DNA of 64,000 nt from Myroides oncorhynchi (lineage in GTDB: Bacteria; Bacteroidota; Bacteroidia; Flavobacteriales; Flavobacteriaceae), in NCBI RefSeq assembly GCF_020905415.1, contig NZ_JAJJMP010000001.1:3917501-3981500 (forward strand). The letters run 5' to 3'. Of this stretch, positions 17,899-26,850 are shown in pieces; the first letter of the stretch is position 1; each line of letters opens with the position of its first letter. The notes under the pieces are model-generated. The model did not search any database. It was given only the letters and a program-made list of their open reading frames with translations, and had not been told where the DNA came from. Both the position numbers and the translations under genes were made by a program.

Positions 17899-18399
17899 TT
17901 AAATTCTAAATTCATAGTTCATAGGCTTAGTAATCGCTACTCTACCTGATCGGGTGAACTCTAGTATCCCGAAGCTAGATAATTGGGTGAATAGACTCTC
18001 TATTTCTTCGATATATCCTGTCTTTTCGATAGCGATAAACTCCTTATCTACAGATAATATTCTCGCTTGGCTCTCTCTAATAATCTGTTCGACTTCCTTA
18101 TTAGACATTAGCTCTGTTTTGACTTTATATAGTGCTAACTCCTGATAAATGATATCCTCATTCATATAAGCGCATACCTTAAAGACTTCTACTAGTCGTT
18201 CGAGTTGTCCGATTAGCTTATCGACTTGCTCTTGCGTGCTTTTAAATACGACAGTATACTTAAACACTTGCTTTATTTCTGACTCTGATACAGTCAAGCT
18301 ATCTAGGTTAATATGCCTACGGGTAAACACATTAGCTATCCTTGTAAGCATACCGATGCTATTCTCTGTAAATACTGATAATGTGAATTCTTCTTTCAT
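17899..18399 (-). CDS. ilvN: Acetolactate synthase small (regulatory) subunit
   Basis: 166-residue regulatory subunit of acetohydroxyacid synthase. The N-terminal ACT domain (FTLSVFTENSIGMLTRIA, residues 4-21, and HINLDSLTV near 30) binds valine for feedback inhibition; the C-terminal half completes the fold. Length agrees with IlvH/IlvN proteins. It begins 20 bp after the ilvB stop and is clearly co-transcribed. The symbol ilvH would serve equally. Confidence 0.92.
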   Translation of the reverse strand: MKEEFTLSVFTENSIGMLTRIANVFTRRHINLDSLTVSESEIKQVFKYTVVFKSTQEQVDKLIGQLERLVEVFKVCAYMNEDIIYQELALYKVKTELMSNKEVEQIIRESQARILSVDKEFIAIEKTGYIEEIESLFTQLSSFGILEFTRSGRVAITKPMNYEFRI

Positions 18400-18419
18400 A
18401 CCTTTTTTGTTTATACCCT

Positions 18420-20114
18420 TTATTTCAACAACACCTCTGATACACTCGCTCCTGTGGGAATCATCGGAAATACATTCTCTTCTTTCTCTACGACTACTTC
18501 TAATAGATACGCCTTCGGGTGAGCTAATAACTCTTCTAACGCTTGTCTTAAATCACTAGACTGAGTTACTTTTTCACCTTCTATATTATAGGATTTCGCT
18601 ATACCTACGAAGTTTGGGTTGTTCATTTCAGTGAAGCTATATCTCTTCTCAAAGAACATTTGTTGCCACTGTCTTACCATCCCTAAGAAGCTATTGTTTA
18701 GGATGATGATCTTCACTGCAATATCACTTTGCATAATCGTCCCTAGCTCTTGTATATTCATCTGAAAACCACCATCCCCTGCTATGGCAACTACTGTCTG
18801 CTTAGGATTACCAAGTTTGGCACCCATTGCTGCAGGTAGTGCAAACCCCATCGTTCCCAATCCACCGGATGTAATATTAGTTTTGGCAGTATTATACTGA
18901 TTATTTCGAGCTGTAATCATTTGATGTTGACCTACATCCGTTACTATTATAGCCTCGCCATTAGTCAATTCTGTCAATAGTTTCACTACATCCTCCATCA
19001 GTATTTTATCAGCAGTTATCTCCTCTCTGTGTTTAGCTAATTGTTCTTGTTCATACATTTTGCCTTGTTTAAATTCTCCTAGCCAAGCAGCGTGTGTAGT
19101 CGGCTCTACTAAACCAATCAACGTTCTCAAAGCCTCCTTAGCATCACTGTGTATGGGGATTTCCGCCTTGATAATCTTATTTAACTCTGCCGCATCAATA
19201 TCAATGTGAATAACCTTAGCTTGTGTAGCATATTTAGACACATCCCCTGTCACTCGATCATCAAACCTCATCCCAATAGCGATTAGTACATCACACTCAT
19301 TGGTCTTAATATTTGCAGCGTAGTCTCCGTGCATACCTAGCATACCACAGAAATTAGGATGGTTACTAGGCAATGCTCCTAATCCCAATAATGTCGATGC
19401 AGTGGGAATACCTGTCTTCTCTACAAACTCCTTTAACTCTTGCTCTGCGTGACCTAATAGTATCCCTTGCCCAATTAATAAATAAGGCTTCTTCGCATTA
19501 TTGATTAAGTCAGATGCGTTGATTAGTTGTGCCAAATCTGGTTGTGGTTGCGGGTTATAACTTCTCACCCCTATACACTTCTCGTACTTAAAAGTTGTCA
19601 GTTCAAACTGCGCATCTTTCGTGATGTCAATAACCACAGGTCCCGGTCTTCCTGACCTAGCTAGATAAAACGCCTTAGCGATAGTAGGTGCAATCTCAGA
19701 GGCTTTCGTCACTTGAAAATTCCACTTGGTAATCGGCATAGAAATACCAATCACATCAGTCTCTTGAAAGGCATCTGTCCCTAATAGCTTAGAGGCTACC
19801 TGCCCTATGATACATACTACAGGAGTAGAATCAATATAAGCATCTGCTAGCCCTGTGATTAGATTAGTGGCTCCTGGCCCTGAAGTAGCAAATACTACTC
19901 CTACGGTACCTGATGCTCGTGCAAAGCCTTGTGCTGCGTGTATTGCTCCTTGTTCGTGACGTACTAAGATGTGTTCTAACTCATTCATCTTGTCATAAAG
20001 TGCGTCATAGATAGGCATAATAGCTCCTCCCGGATACCCAAATATTGTCTGAACTTCTTCACACAACAAAGAAGATATTACTGCCTGTGCTCCTGTTATT
20101 TGTTCTTGTTGCAT
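18420..20114 (-). CDS. ilvB: Acetolactate synthase large (catalytic) subunit
   Basis: 564-residue thiamine-diphosphate enzyme that joins pyruvate to pyruvate or 2-oxobutanoate. The catalytic Glu is E54 in VRHEQGAIHAA; the FAD-binding central domain and the ThDP motif IAGDGGFQMNIQELGT followed by IIILNNSFLGMVRQWQ are all present. Full length, no defects. It lies between ilvD (197-bp gap holding repeat copy B) and ilvN. Confidence 0.94.
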   Translation of the reverse strand: MQQEQITGAQAVISSLLCEEVQTIFGYPGGAIMPIYDALYDKMNELEHILVRHEQGAIHAAQGFARASGTVGVVFATSGPGATNLITGLADAYIDSTPVVCIIGQVASKLLGTDAFQETDVIGISMPITKWNFQVTKASEIAPTIAKAFYLARSGRPGPVVIDITKDAQFELTTFKYEKCIGVRSYNPQPQPDLAQLINASDLINNAKKPYLLIGQGILLGHAEQELKEFVEKTGIPTASTLLGLGALPSNHPNFCGMLGMHGDYAANIKTNECDVLIAIGMRFDDRVTGDVSKYATQAKVIHIDIDAAELNKIIKAEIPIHSDAKEALRTLIGLVEPTTHAAWLGEFKQGKMYEQEQLAKHREEITADKILMEDVVKLLTELTNGEAIIVTDVGQHQMITARNNQYNTAKTNITSGGLGTMGFALPAAMGAKLGNPKQTVVAIAGDGGFQMNIQELGTIMQSDIAVKIIILNNSFLGMVRQWQQMFFEKRYSFTEMNNPNFVGIAKSYNIEGEKVTQSSDLRQALEELLAHPKAYLLEVVVEKEENVFPMIPTGASVSEVLLK

Positions 20115-20143
20115 AATTTGTTTTTTTGTGATGTTGTGATGTC

Positions 20144-20228
20144 GTGATTTCCCCTCGTGCGCCGGCTGGCTCTATCACTAAAAATGTCTACTAGACATTT
20201 TCTTGACGTTTAGCCCTGCGATGTCGTG
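20144..20228. repeat. 85-bp intergenic repeat, copy B (ilvD-ilvB gap)
   Basis: Second copy of the element at 17702-17786, with the identical AAAATGTCTA stem (20181-20201). Copy A keeps a GAGCC/GGCTC pairing that is lost here. GTGATGTC words lie on both sides. Confidence 0.9.
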
Positions 20229-20236
20229 GTATGATG

Positions 20237-20256
20237 AAAACATCTAAAGATGTTTT
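20237..20256. repeat. Hairpin AAAACATCT/AGATGTTTT in the ilvD-ilvB gap
   Basis: Perfect 9-bp inverted repeat with a two-base centre. It lacks a T run, so it is more likely an mRNA stability or repeat-associated hairpin than a terminator. Confidence 0.6.
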
Positions 20257-20311
20257 AGGTGGGCCTATAGTAATACGTCCCTACCGTTATGGTGTCACAA
20301 ACACGTAATTC

Positions 20312-21997
20312 TTAATTCGTAATTTTATCTGTAATGCATCCTTCTGATGCGTCTGCTACACTGTTTAGATATTTATACAATACCCCTTTTTTAAACTTCA
20401 GTTCAGGTCTTTGCCACTTTGCTTTCCGAGTTTCTAATACCTCTGTATCTACTAGTAAATCAAGTCTCCTATTCTCTACATCAATACTGATCATATCGCC
20501 ATTCTCAACTAAGGCAATAGCTCCTCCATCATAAGCTTCAGGGGTGACGTGTCCCACCACAAAACCGTGTGTTCCCCCTGAGAAACGACCATCCGTGATT
20601 AGGGCTACACTATTTCCTAGACCCGCACCCATAATAGCTGAAGTAGGTTTAAGCATTTCGGGCATTCCCGGGCCTCCTTTAGGACCACAATAGCGAATCA
20701 CGATTACTTCTCCTGGCTGTATTTCTTTCGCTGAGACACTTGTGATCACTGCATACTCATCATCAAATACTCGAGCTGGCCCCTTAAAGAACGTTCCCTC
20801 CTTACCGCTTATCTTCGCTACACTACCACGCTCAGCAAGATTGCCATATAGGAACTGTAAGTGTCCACTTTCCTTAATCGGAGTAGTCAAATCCACTATC
20901 ACGTCTTGCCCTGCAGTTAAGTCTTTTGCTTCACTTAGATTCTCTCTAACAGTTTTGCCTGTAACTGTTAAACAGTCTCCGTGTAGTAACCCCTGCTCTA
21001 ACAAATACTTCATAATAGCTGGTACACCACCTATCTTATGCAAGTCTTCCATTAGGTATTTCCCACTTGGTTTTAAATCTGCCAACACAGGTACTCGATC
21101 ACTAATCTTCTGAAAGTCTAGCAGCGTAATCTCTAGATCTACTGAATTCGCCATCGCGATCAAGTGTAGTACAGCGTTAGTAGAACCACCAAGCGCTATA
21201 ACCATCGTCATCGCATTCTCAAAAGCCGCAAGTGTCATAATATCTTTTGGCTTTATGTCTTTCTCTAACAAGTTCTTTAGGGCTTCTCCTGTGTGTAGAC
21301 ATTCCTCTTTCTTCTCTGTACTCAAGGCAGGATAAGAAGAGCTATAAGGCAAGCTCATCCCCAATGCTTCTATTGCTGAAGCCATCGTATTAGCGGTGTA
21401 CATCCCACCACAAGCTCCTGCTCCTGGGCAAGCATTCTTAATCACTCCCTTATAATCTTCATCCGAAATAGAGTTGCTAAACTTCTTGCCTAATGCTTCA
21501 AAAGCAGAGACAATATTTAGTGATTCTCCCTTGTACTTACCTGAGTGAATACTTCCTCCATAAACCATAATAGACGGTCTATTAAGCCTTCCCATCGCTA
21601 TAATAGCCCCTGGCATATTCTTATCACAACCCGGGATAGCAATAACACCATCATACCACTGTGCACTCACTACAGTCTCAATAGAATCAGCGATAATATC
21701 ACGAGATACCAATGAGAACTTCATCCCCTCTGTACCATTCGATATTCCGTCACTTACACCGATGGTATTAAAAATTAGCCCTACTAGATCACTGTGTTTT
21801 ACCCCTTGTTTCACCTGCTTAGCCAAGTCATTTAAGTGCATATTACAAGTGTTGCCCTCATACCCCATACTAACGATACCGACCTGTGCTTTATTTAGAT
21901 CTTCCTCCGTAAGCCCAATACCATAGAGCATAGCTTGTGCGGCAGGTTGTGTTTGATCTTGTGTGATTACACGGCTGTATTTGTTTAAAACATTCAT
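20312..21997 (-). CDS. ilvD: Dihydroxy-acid dehydratase
   Basis: 561-residue iron-sulfur dehydratase giving the 2-oxo acids of valine and isoleucine. The cluster-ligand regions [18 protein letters not shown] and [16 protein letters not shown] are intact, as is the C-terminal [19 protein letters not shown] motif. First structural gene of the operon, 74 bp after the leader terminator. AATTA-type words begin right at its stop codon. Confidence 0.94.
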   Translation of the reverse strand: MNVLNKYSRVITQDQTQPAAQAMLYGIGLTEEDLNKAQVGIVSMGYEGNTCNMHLNDLAKQVKQGVKHSDLVGLIFNTIGVSDGISNGTEGMKFSLVSRDIIADSIETVVSAQWYDGVIAIPGCDKNMPGAIIAMGRLNRPSIMVYGGSIHSGKYKGESLNIVSAFEALGKKFSNSISDEDYKGVIKNACPGAGACGGMYTANTMASAIEALGMSLPYSSSYPALSTEKKEECLHTGEALKNLLEKDIKPKDIMTLAAFENAMTMVIALGGSTNAVLHLIAMANSVDLEITLLDFQKISDRVPVLADLKPSGKYLMEDLHKIGGVPAIMKYLLEQGLLHGDCLTVTGKTVRENLSEAKDLTAGQDVIVDLTTPIKESGHLQFLYGNLAERGSVAKISGKEGTFFKGPARVFDDEYAVITSVSAKEIQPGEVIVIRYCGPKGGPGMPEMLKPTSAIMGAGLGNSVALITDGRFSGGTHGFVVGHVTPEAYDGGAIALVENGDMISIDVENRRLDLLVDTEVLETRKAKWQRPELKFKKGVLYKYLNSVADASEGCITDKITN

Positions 21998-22070
21998 ATT
22001 TCTAGTTTTTGGTTATGTTATCGCTTTGACCTATTTCATATTCAATACTCTAGAAGTAAATACTATAAAC

Positions 22071-22099
22071 AAAAAAAGCCTCCCGTTATGGGAGGCTTC
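22071..22099 (-). terminator. ilv attenuator terminator
   Basis: Arms AAGCCTCCC and GGGAGGCTT read on the minus strand (plus coordinates 22090-22098 and 22076-22084), loop of five, followed by a run of T. It lies between the leader peptide and ilvD, so transcripts must read through it to express the operon. The 5' arm can instead pair with GGGAG inside the leader peptide gene (22141-22145). Confidence 0.9.
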
Positions 22100-22128
22100 A
22101 AATATTCTTTATCTCTAGATAGAAAAAA

Positions 22129-22209
22129 TTAGCATAGCAGCTCCCGTGCAAATGTGTTTACCACAATCACAATAATTAGGACCACTAAAATGCTTACTAA
22201 ATTTCTCAT
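22129..22209 (-). CDS. ilv operon leader peptide (attenuator)
   Basis: Short reading frame of 26 codons, ATG at 22207-22209, stop at 22129-22131. Thirteen of the 14 codons at positions 4-17 encode Leu, Ile or Val, the end products of the operon downstream, and two more Leu codons precede the final Cys. The promoter is just upstream and a terminator 30 bp downstream. By analogy with known ilv leaders, scarcity of charged branched-chain tRNA would stall the ribosome in this run and prevent terminator formation; plentiful tRNA would let it reach the stop and allow termination. A longer in-frame extension upstream would start before the predicted transcription start and is not credible. Confidence 0.85.
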   Translation of the reverse strand: MRNLVSILVVLIIVIVVNTFARELLC

Positions 22210-22230
22210 TTTACTTTCGGAATTATAGGT

Positions 22231-22260
22231 CAAAGATATAAATTGATTTAACAATTCCAA
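22231..22260 (-). promoter_or_regulatory. Promoter of the ilv operon
   Basis: On the minus strand: TTG (22258-22260), 19 bp, then TATCTTTG (22231-22238), matching the Bacteroidota sigma consensus TTG / TAnnTTTG. Transcription would begin near 22225, about 15 nt before the leader peptide start. Confidence 0.8.
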
Positions 22261-22621
22261 ATAAAAAAACACACAACAACTTACATTTTCATCAAACAAC
22301 AACCATTTTATCAAAATAAAAAACAAATAAACACAGTATAAAATATAAAAATATCAATACACACAACATCAGTCTAAAATATTTTTAACATTTACAACTC
22401 TATTTACTTTCCTATTAAGAACACATTCATAAGCTAAAGCTAGTACTATACTCGTTTTACCTCAACTTTACCTAACAGTCAAAAAAAGTATCTATTTAAG
22501 CTTATTTTGACTCAAAAAAGCCTTAAATAACCTCTATTTAGTTCAAAAAACAAACATTCGGGCTTATTTATAAATGTTGCTAAAAAAAGTGGAAATAATT
22601 TTACTGAATAGGTATAAATGC
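22261..22621. other. A+T-rich gap upstream of the ilv promoter
   Basis: 360 bp with no credible gene. Runs of A and T and no strong hairpin apart from the terminator at 22622. Confidence 0.5.
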
Positions 22622-22651
22622 AAAAAGGACACTCGTAAAAGTGTCCTTTTT
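22622..22651 (-). terminator. Terminator, probably two-way
   Basis: Arms AAAAAGGACACT and AGTGTCCTTTTT around a six-base loop. It follows the stop codon of the membrane protein gene at 22670. Confidence 0.85.
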
Positions 22652-22669
22652 GTGTATAAGATTGTCTAA

Positions 22670-23176
22670 TTACTCTTCAGACTCTTCCATAAAATCCTCT
22701 AAGCTCAAACATAAAAGGTGTGTTTTAGTAACTCCGTCTGATTTTGTACTGACTGTATTTTCGGGTTCAGTAAATAAGTAATCTATAGTAATTCCCTTAA
22801 CTCTCTGTACTTCTTTAGGCATAATTAATACATCTTCCTCATCATCTTTAGCTACATTCGAACCGTAATATATATACTCAAGCCCTAGTGGTTGTTCCGA
22901 ATTATTAATGATATAAGTGAATTTACCATAACTTGTTTTTGCATCACCTAAGATAGTAGGAAACAAGATTGCTTCTTCTGTATACTGTTCACAGGCTTCT
23001 ACAGTTAAGCACCTAGGTACATTAAGATTGATAACAACTAATAAGATAACTGTTCCTATCATAATTAAACTGCTTATTCCTCCCTTATTTCGTCTTTTAA
23101 ATAACAGATAAAGTATACCTGCTATTACTACTATTACACCTATGATGATGTAATATGTACTCATTGATGCTATCAT
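22670..23176 (-). CDS. Small membrane protein, unknown function
   Basis: Predicted 168-residue protein. Two hydrophobic helices lie in the N-terminal 60 residues (YYIIIGVIVVIAGILYLLF and SLIMIGTVILLVVINLNV) separated by a basic KRRNKGG loop. The remaining 110 residues are polar, with two Cys in CLTVEACEQ, and likely lie outside the membrane. No family recognised. I start at the ATG at 23176 (an ATG at 23164 is as good); a start at 23236 would lie upstream of a TATATTTG promoter element at 23202-23209. Confidence 0.6.
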   Translation of the reverse strand: MIASMSTYYIIIGVIVVIAGILYLLFKRRNKGGISSLIMIGTVILLVVINLNVPRCLTVEACEQYTEEAILFPTILGDAKTSYGKFTYIINNSEQPLGLEYIYYGSNVAKDDEEDVLIMPKEVQRVKGITIDYLFTEPENTVSTKSDGVTKTHLLCLSLEDFMEESEE

Positions 23177-23201
23177 ATTTATATTAATTTTAAAAGTTAA
23201 A

Positions 23202-23209
23202 CAAATATA
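23202..23209 (-). promoter_or_regulatory. Possible -7 element TATATTTG
   Basis: Matches TAnnTTTG on the minus strand, about 25 bp before the chosen start of the membrane protein gene. No TTG at the right distance is seen, so this is tentative. Confidence 0.4.
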
Positions 23210-23297
23210 CAAACAACAACTAATAAGTATAATCATAACAATATTTTATATTAATTTAAGTAATATACACAAAAAAAAGCAACTATATATCCAATAG

Positions 23298-23930
23298 TTA
23301 CTCTCCCTCATCAATCGTTGTCTTTCCTAAGAAAGCTTGATCCACATTAATAAAGATAAGTTTAGGAGTCTCCTCTTTATAGAGTGCTTTATTCTTCACT
23401 ACTGTACGCACAGCTTCATATACTTGCTTCTTTAAAAGGCGACTCCAAAAGACAATTATTGTATGCTGATGTTCATCTTCTAATGAGAAATGGTATAACT
23501 GTTTTATCTGTTGTAGATCAATATCTAATACAGGCATACTTGATTTGGGCGGGCATTGTTCAAACCTATTCTCCTCATTCCAATTCAGCTTCCACGTCCA
23601 ATAATCCAATGGAACATTACAGCTCGAGTGAAATGAAACTAAGTTATCCTGTTTAAAATATAATATTTGTATCGGCTTAGTCAAAACATATTGTTTATCA
23701 GATTCTACTAAAGAAGAATACCCTATAAACTGCTCATTCGTACTCACTATAAACTGAGCAGAATCAGAATAAATCTCTTTGATTTTCTCAACGGATTTGT
23801 CATAATCCTTCTGAGAGAATATCTCTATCTCTTGCAACCCCACTAGCTTAAATATAATAGTCTCTGAAAAAACTAGTACGATACTAATGAGCACTACTAA
23901 AGTCAATAAAACGATATATCTCTTTCTCAT
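23298..23930 (-). CDS. Membrane-anchored protein, unknown function
   Basis: 210 residues with one N-terminal membrane helix (RYIVLLTLVVLISIVLVFS, residues 4-22) and a 185-residue, probably periplasmic domain with two Cys (SSCNVPLDYW, RFEQCPP). I recognise no family. It begins 19 bp after the LysE-like stop codon, so the two are probably co-transcribed. Confidence 0.65.
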   Translation of the reverse strand: MRKRYIVLLTLVVLISIVLVFSETIIFKLVGLQEIEIFSQKDYDKSVEKIKEIYSDSAQFIVSTNEQFIGYSSLVESDKQYVLTKPIQILYFKQDNLVSFHSSCNVPLDYWTWKLNWNEENRFEQCPPKSSMPVLDIDLQQIKQLYHFSLEDEHQHTIIVFWSRLLKKQVYEAVRTVVKNKALYKEETPKLIFINVDQAFLGKTTIDEGE

Positions 23931-23949
23931 TATAACATCTAATTATAGT

Positions 23950-24585
23950 CTACTTTCCTTTCGAGATCGCCATTTTAAAGGCTAAAAATAACAATACACT
24001 TCCCATAAACCACTTTTGGATTTTTACCCATAGTGGCTGTCTTTGAAAGAATACTGCCATTCTCGCTGCAAATAGTATAATCAATAGGTTATTGATAAAG
24101 CTCACTACCAATTGCGTTGTCCCCAATGTCAAACTTTGTAAAAAGATAGAACCATACACAGGCTTGATAAACTGAGGGAATAGCGATAGATAAAACACTG
24201 CGACTTTAGGGTTTAATACATTAGTTAAAAAACCGATAGAGAACAGCTTGCGTGGAGAATCAGTCTTGATGGTCTGTTCTACATCAAACATATTTTTGCT
24301 GTTTGGCTTTAAGGCTTGAAACGCTAGATACACCAAGTATAAGGCACCTGTCCACTTTAAAATAGCATAGGCATACGGGATAGTAAATAGAATAGCAGTC
24401 AATCCAAAAGACACTAAAACAATGTGAAACAAGAATCCACTCATCACTCCCATCAAGGAAATAAGCCCTGCTTTCTTGCCTTGAGATAGTGTTCTAGAGA
24501 TTAGGTAAAGCATATTAGGCCCCGGTGTTATCGCTAGCACTATAGCTGCCATAGCGAATAACAGTAAATCTTGTATTGGAATCAT
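23950..24585 (-). CDS. LysE/RhtB family amino-acid exporter
   Basis: 211-residue inner-membrane exporter with about six helices. The family signature is at the N terminus: ITPGPNMLYLISRTLSQGKK (residues 19-38), then the glycine-rich LISLMGVMSGFLFH. Members export lysine, homoserine, threonine or other small molecules; the substrate is not readable. A TACATTTG promoter-like word lies just upstream on the minus strand. Confidence 0.85.
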   Translation of the reverse strand: MIPIQDLLLFAMAAIVLAITPGPNMLYLISRTLSQGKKAGLISLMGVMSGFLFHIVLVSFGLTAILFTIPYAYAILKWTGALYLVYLAFQALKPNSKNMFDVEQTIKTDSPRKLFSIGFLTNVLNPKVAVFYLSLFPQFIKPVYGSIFLQSLTLGTTQLVVSFINNLLIILFAARMAVFFQRQPLWVKIQKWFMGSVLLFLAFKMAISKGK

Positions 24586-25132
24586 AAAATAAGGATTGGT
24601 TTAGTCTGCTCCAAATGTAGTTTTAAAATTGTAAAAAGTAGTTTTGTTTTTTAAATATTATAGGGTTAATGGTTAACGGTTGACAGTTTTAGACTGCGGT
24701 TAAAAGCTTAATAACCTTACGAAGTGATAAAACTAAGTACCCTATAAAATATCCTAGACTTACGAAGTCCCTAACGGCCTGGACAGATAAGCGAGTATCA
24801 ATAGGTGCTAACTCCTTTTAAAAAAAAACTGTAGAGCGACAGCGAGTTAATTTTGTTCCGGAATTGGTGCTGTAATTGACAGCTTAGGAGTTAAAGCCTT
24901 GATTTTTTATTACTTTTTTAATCAAGAAAAAAAGTAAAAGAAGAAACCACATAGCATCTAACACGACCTACTTCATCCTAATACCCTTACAAAAAACTAA
25001 AGTAAAGTACCCTCCAAATGAGCACTTCGATGTATGATGTGACACACAAAGTATTGTGTCTCTACTAGGTATTCTATACATTGATAGTATTAATAAGGTT
25101 CAGTTTACAGTGTACAGTGTACAGTGTACTGC
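24586..25132. other. 547-bp gap rich in repeat words
   Basis: No credible gene. It holds ACAGTTTT/GGTTAACGGTTGACAG words (24665-24705), an inverted repeat TTACTTTTTT/AAAAAAAGTAA (about 24911-24939), and a triple ACAGTGTA tandem (25102-25127) that abuts the stop codon of the DNA repair gene. Confidence 0.6.
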
Positions 25133-25849
25133 TTACGGTTTCTTCATCGCATTAGTCTTTAGGTCAAGTGGCATTTTTTCGATAGCATAACGCAGCGTAG
25201 TACGAGGCATCACTGCTTTATGATCCATAATGAAGTCATACACCTCTCCCTGATGTAGTCTACACGCTTCTTTTAGCATCCACCCCATTCCTTTTTGTAC
25301 TAAGTCATCTTGGTCTAACATTAATAGAGTGGCTAATTCGAATATTTTAGGAAGATATAATCCCTTCTTGGCAGGTACAACTAGACTCACTACAGCCCCT
25401 CTGCGCATCCATCGATTAATAGAACTTGCCCATTGTGTAAGTTGATCTACCTCATTTGGAAACTTGATTAATAAAGGCCCAATAGTAGAACAACATAGCG
25501 TATCACAACTCGCCCAATTCTGCACATACTTCTCTAACCAGAGACGGAAGTGTTTGATATCTTTTGCTTCATACTGCTTCAGTAGTTTCTTTGTCAATAT
25601 ACACGCTATATACCCCTCTTCGAAATAAAGCGATTTCCACAACTCATTACACAGCGCATATACTTCTTCCTTCGGTTGCCCTTTAAGCTCGTTATACAAC
25701 TCTCTACCAATCTTACTAAGTATCTCTTTAGACACGCCATAGACCTTCGCCTTTTCATTTTCTTTAAAGAATCGGTCAGAGATAATCACTCTCTCAGGTT
25801 CTATATAATCCTGTAAAGTCTGACGAACATCATTTAATATATCTTTCAT
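25133..25849 (-). CDS. AlkD-like DNA alkylation repair protein
   Basis: 238-residue all-helical protein of the DNA alkylation repair (AlkD, HEAT-like) family, which excises alkylated bases such as 3-methyladenine or N7-methylguanine. Supporting features are ELWKSLYFEEGYIACILTKK, an RLWLEKYVQNWASCDTLCC segment corresponding to the family's W-x-x-x-D region, and WMRRGAVVSLVVPAKKG, close to the family's WxRRxAVxS motif. Its last codons and stop lie in repeat-word sequence (ACTGTAAAC type), so the extreme C terminus may have been altered. Confidence 0.8.
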   Translation of the reverse strand: MKDILNDVRQTLQDYIEPERVIISDRFFKENEKAKVYGVSKEILSKIGRELYNELKGQPKEEVYALCNELWKSLYFEEGYIACILTKKLLKQYEAKDIKHFRLWLEKYVQNWASCDTLCCSTIGPLLIKFPNEVDQLTQWASSINRWMRRGAVVSLVVPAKKGLYLPKIFELATLLMLDQDDLVQKGMGWMLKEACRLHQGEVYDFIMDHKAVMPRTTLRYAIEKMPLDLKTNAMKKP

Positions 25850-25925
25850 AACGTTAGCAATTTACAGATTGAAAGGTATTTTATTTTTTGTTATTCTGCG
25901 TTCTTTTGATTGCGAATTATTAGTG

Positions 25926-25958
25926 CAAAAAAAGCCCACTAGGTGAGGAGTGGGCTTT
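25926..25958 (-). terminator. Terminator after the thioesterase gene
   Basis: Arms AAAGCCCACT (25931-25940) and AGTGGGCTTT (25949-25958); read on the minus strand it ends in a run of T. It lies about 160 bp beyond the thioesterase stop codon. Confidence 0.75.
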
Positions 25959-25970
25959 ATATCCTAGTTG

Positions 25971-25998
25971 CAAAGTCTCCCAGCTTTGAGCAACCTTA
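25971..25998. repeat. CAAAGTCTCCC hairpin word, copy 1
   Basis: CAAAGTCTCCCAGCTTTGAG followed by CAACCTTA. A close copy with perfect CAAAGTC/GACTTTG arms is at 62302-62328. Confidence 0.7.
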
Positions 25999-26117
25999 TA
26001 AAACTGACAATTCCTAGTTAATTTAATCTACCTTCAATGTTTTGCTGAAGAATGAAGCATCTCACATATAACGTACACTAAATAGCGAGCCAAAAATCCC
26101 TAATTCAAGCGTAGCGT

Positions 26118-26606
26118 TTACCTAAAGATCATACAGTTTGACACGGCGTGTGCATATAGTTTGCCTTCATCGTCTACTAACTCACATTCTAAGTAAGCGG
26201 TAGTTCTACCTTTGTGAATAATTTTCGTTTTAGTCTTTAAAGCAGGTGACTCAGCAGTTATCCTACGCAAGAAGTTAACTTTCAAGTCTAGAGATGTAAA
26301 GCTCTCCCCTACTTCTAAGGTACTTAATAATGAGCAGCCGATAGCTGAGTCTAGTACTGTGCTGATAATCCCGCCATGCACACTCCCAATCGGATTATAA
26401 TGAAACTCCTCTCCTCTTAATTCGAATACTACCTGCCCCTTCTCCACAGAGACTACTCGTGATGATATAGTCTCTTGAATAGGCGCTAGTGGCAGATTCC
26501 CCTCGAATACATTCATCAGAAAGTCATATCCATTTAGTTTCTTTGCTTCTTCTAATACTTTAATAGGATCCTCCCAAGAGAAGGTACGTGTTCTATTTGT
26601 AGTCAT
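26118..26606 (-). CDS. PaaI-type hotdog-fold thioesterase
   Basis: 162-residue acyl-CoA thioesterase of the PaaI/YbgC-like hotdog family. The helix motif NPIGSVHGGIISTVLDSAIG (residues about 93-112) carries the conserved HGG turn and the downstream Asp. A GESFTSLDLKVNFLR strand follows, as in family members that act on aryl- or acyl-CoA. Single gene between two terminators. Confidence 0.85.
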   Translation of the reverse strand: MTTNRTRTFSWEDPIKVLEEAKKLNGYDFLMNVFEGNLPLAPIQETISSRVVSVEKGQVVFELRGEEFHYNPIGSVHGGIISTVLDSAIGCSLLSTLEVGESFTSLDLKVNFLRRITAESPALKTKTKIIHKGRTTAYLECELVDDEGKLYAHAVSNCMIFR

Positions 26607-26725
26607 AATTTGGTTTATTTATTATTGTTTAAAACTAAAAGTAATAATTCTAAAAAATAAACTAGCTATTATAAGCCTAAATTAATTTCTAAAAATTTAA
26701 AAACAACAGTGCACTTCCTTCCTTT

Positions 26726-26767
26726 ACCCCATAAAAAAACCTTACTACTCTCGTAATTAGGCTTATA
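26726..26767 (-). terminator. ACGAGAGTAG terminator-like hairpin, copy 1
   Basis: On the minus strand AAGCCTAATTACGAGAGTAG is followed by TAAGG and a T run and then ATGGGGT. It lies about 90 bp after the AraC-type gene at 26851. The same hairpin with the same flanks recurs at 32676-32716. Confidence 0.7.
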
Positions 26768-26850
26768 TAAATTATTCAGTTATTAAGAAATACTAAGATG
26801 GTGTATTTGTTTTCTTTCAAAAATGAAATAAACATCTATAAACTAGACAT

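Noticed and set aside
22210..22326. Upstream extension of the ilv leader frame to 65 codons
   Set aside because: It would begin upstream of the predicted transcription start and covers the promoter; only the last 26 codons make sense as the leader.
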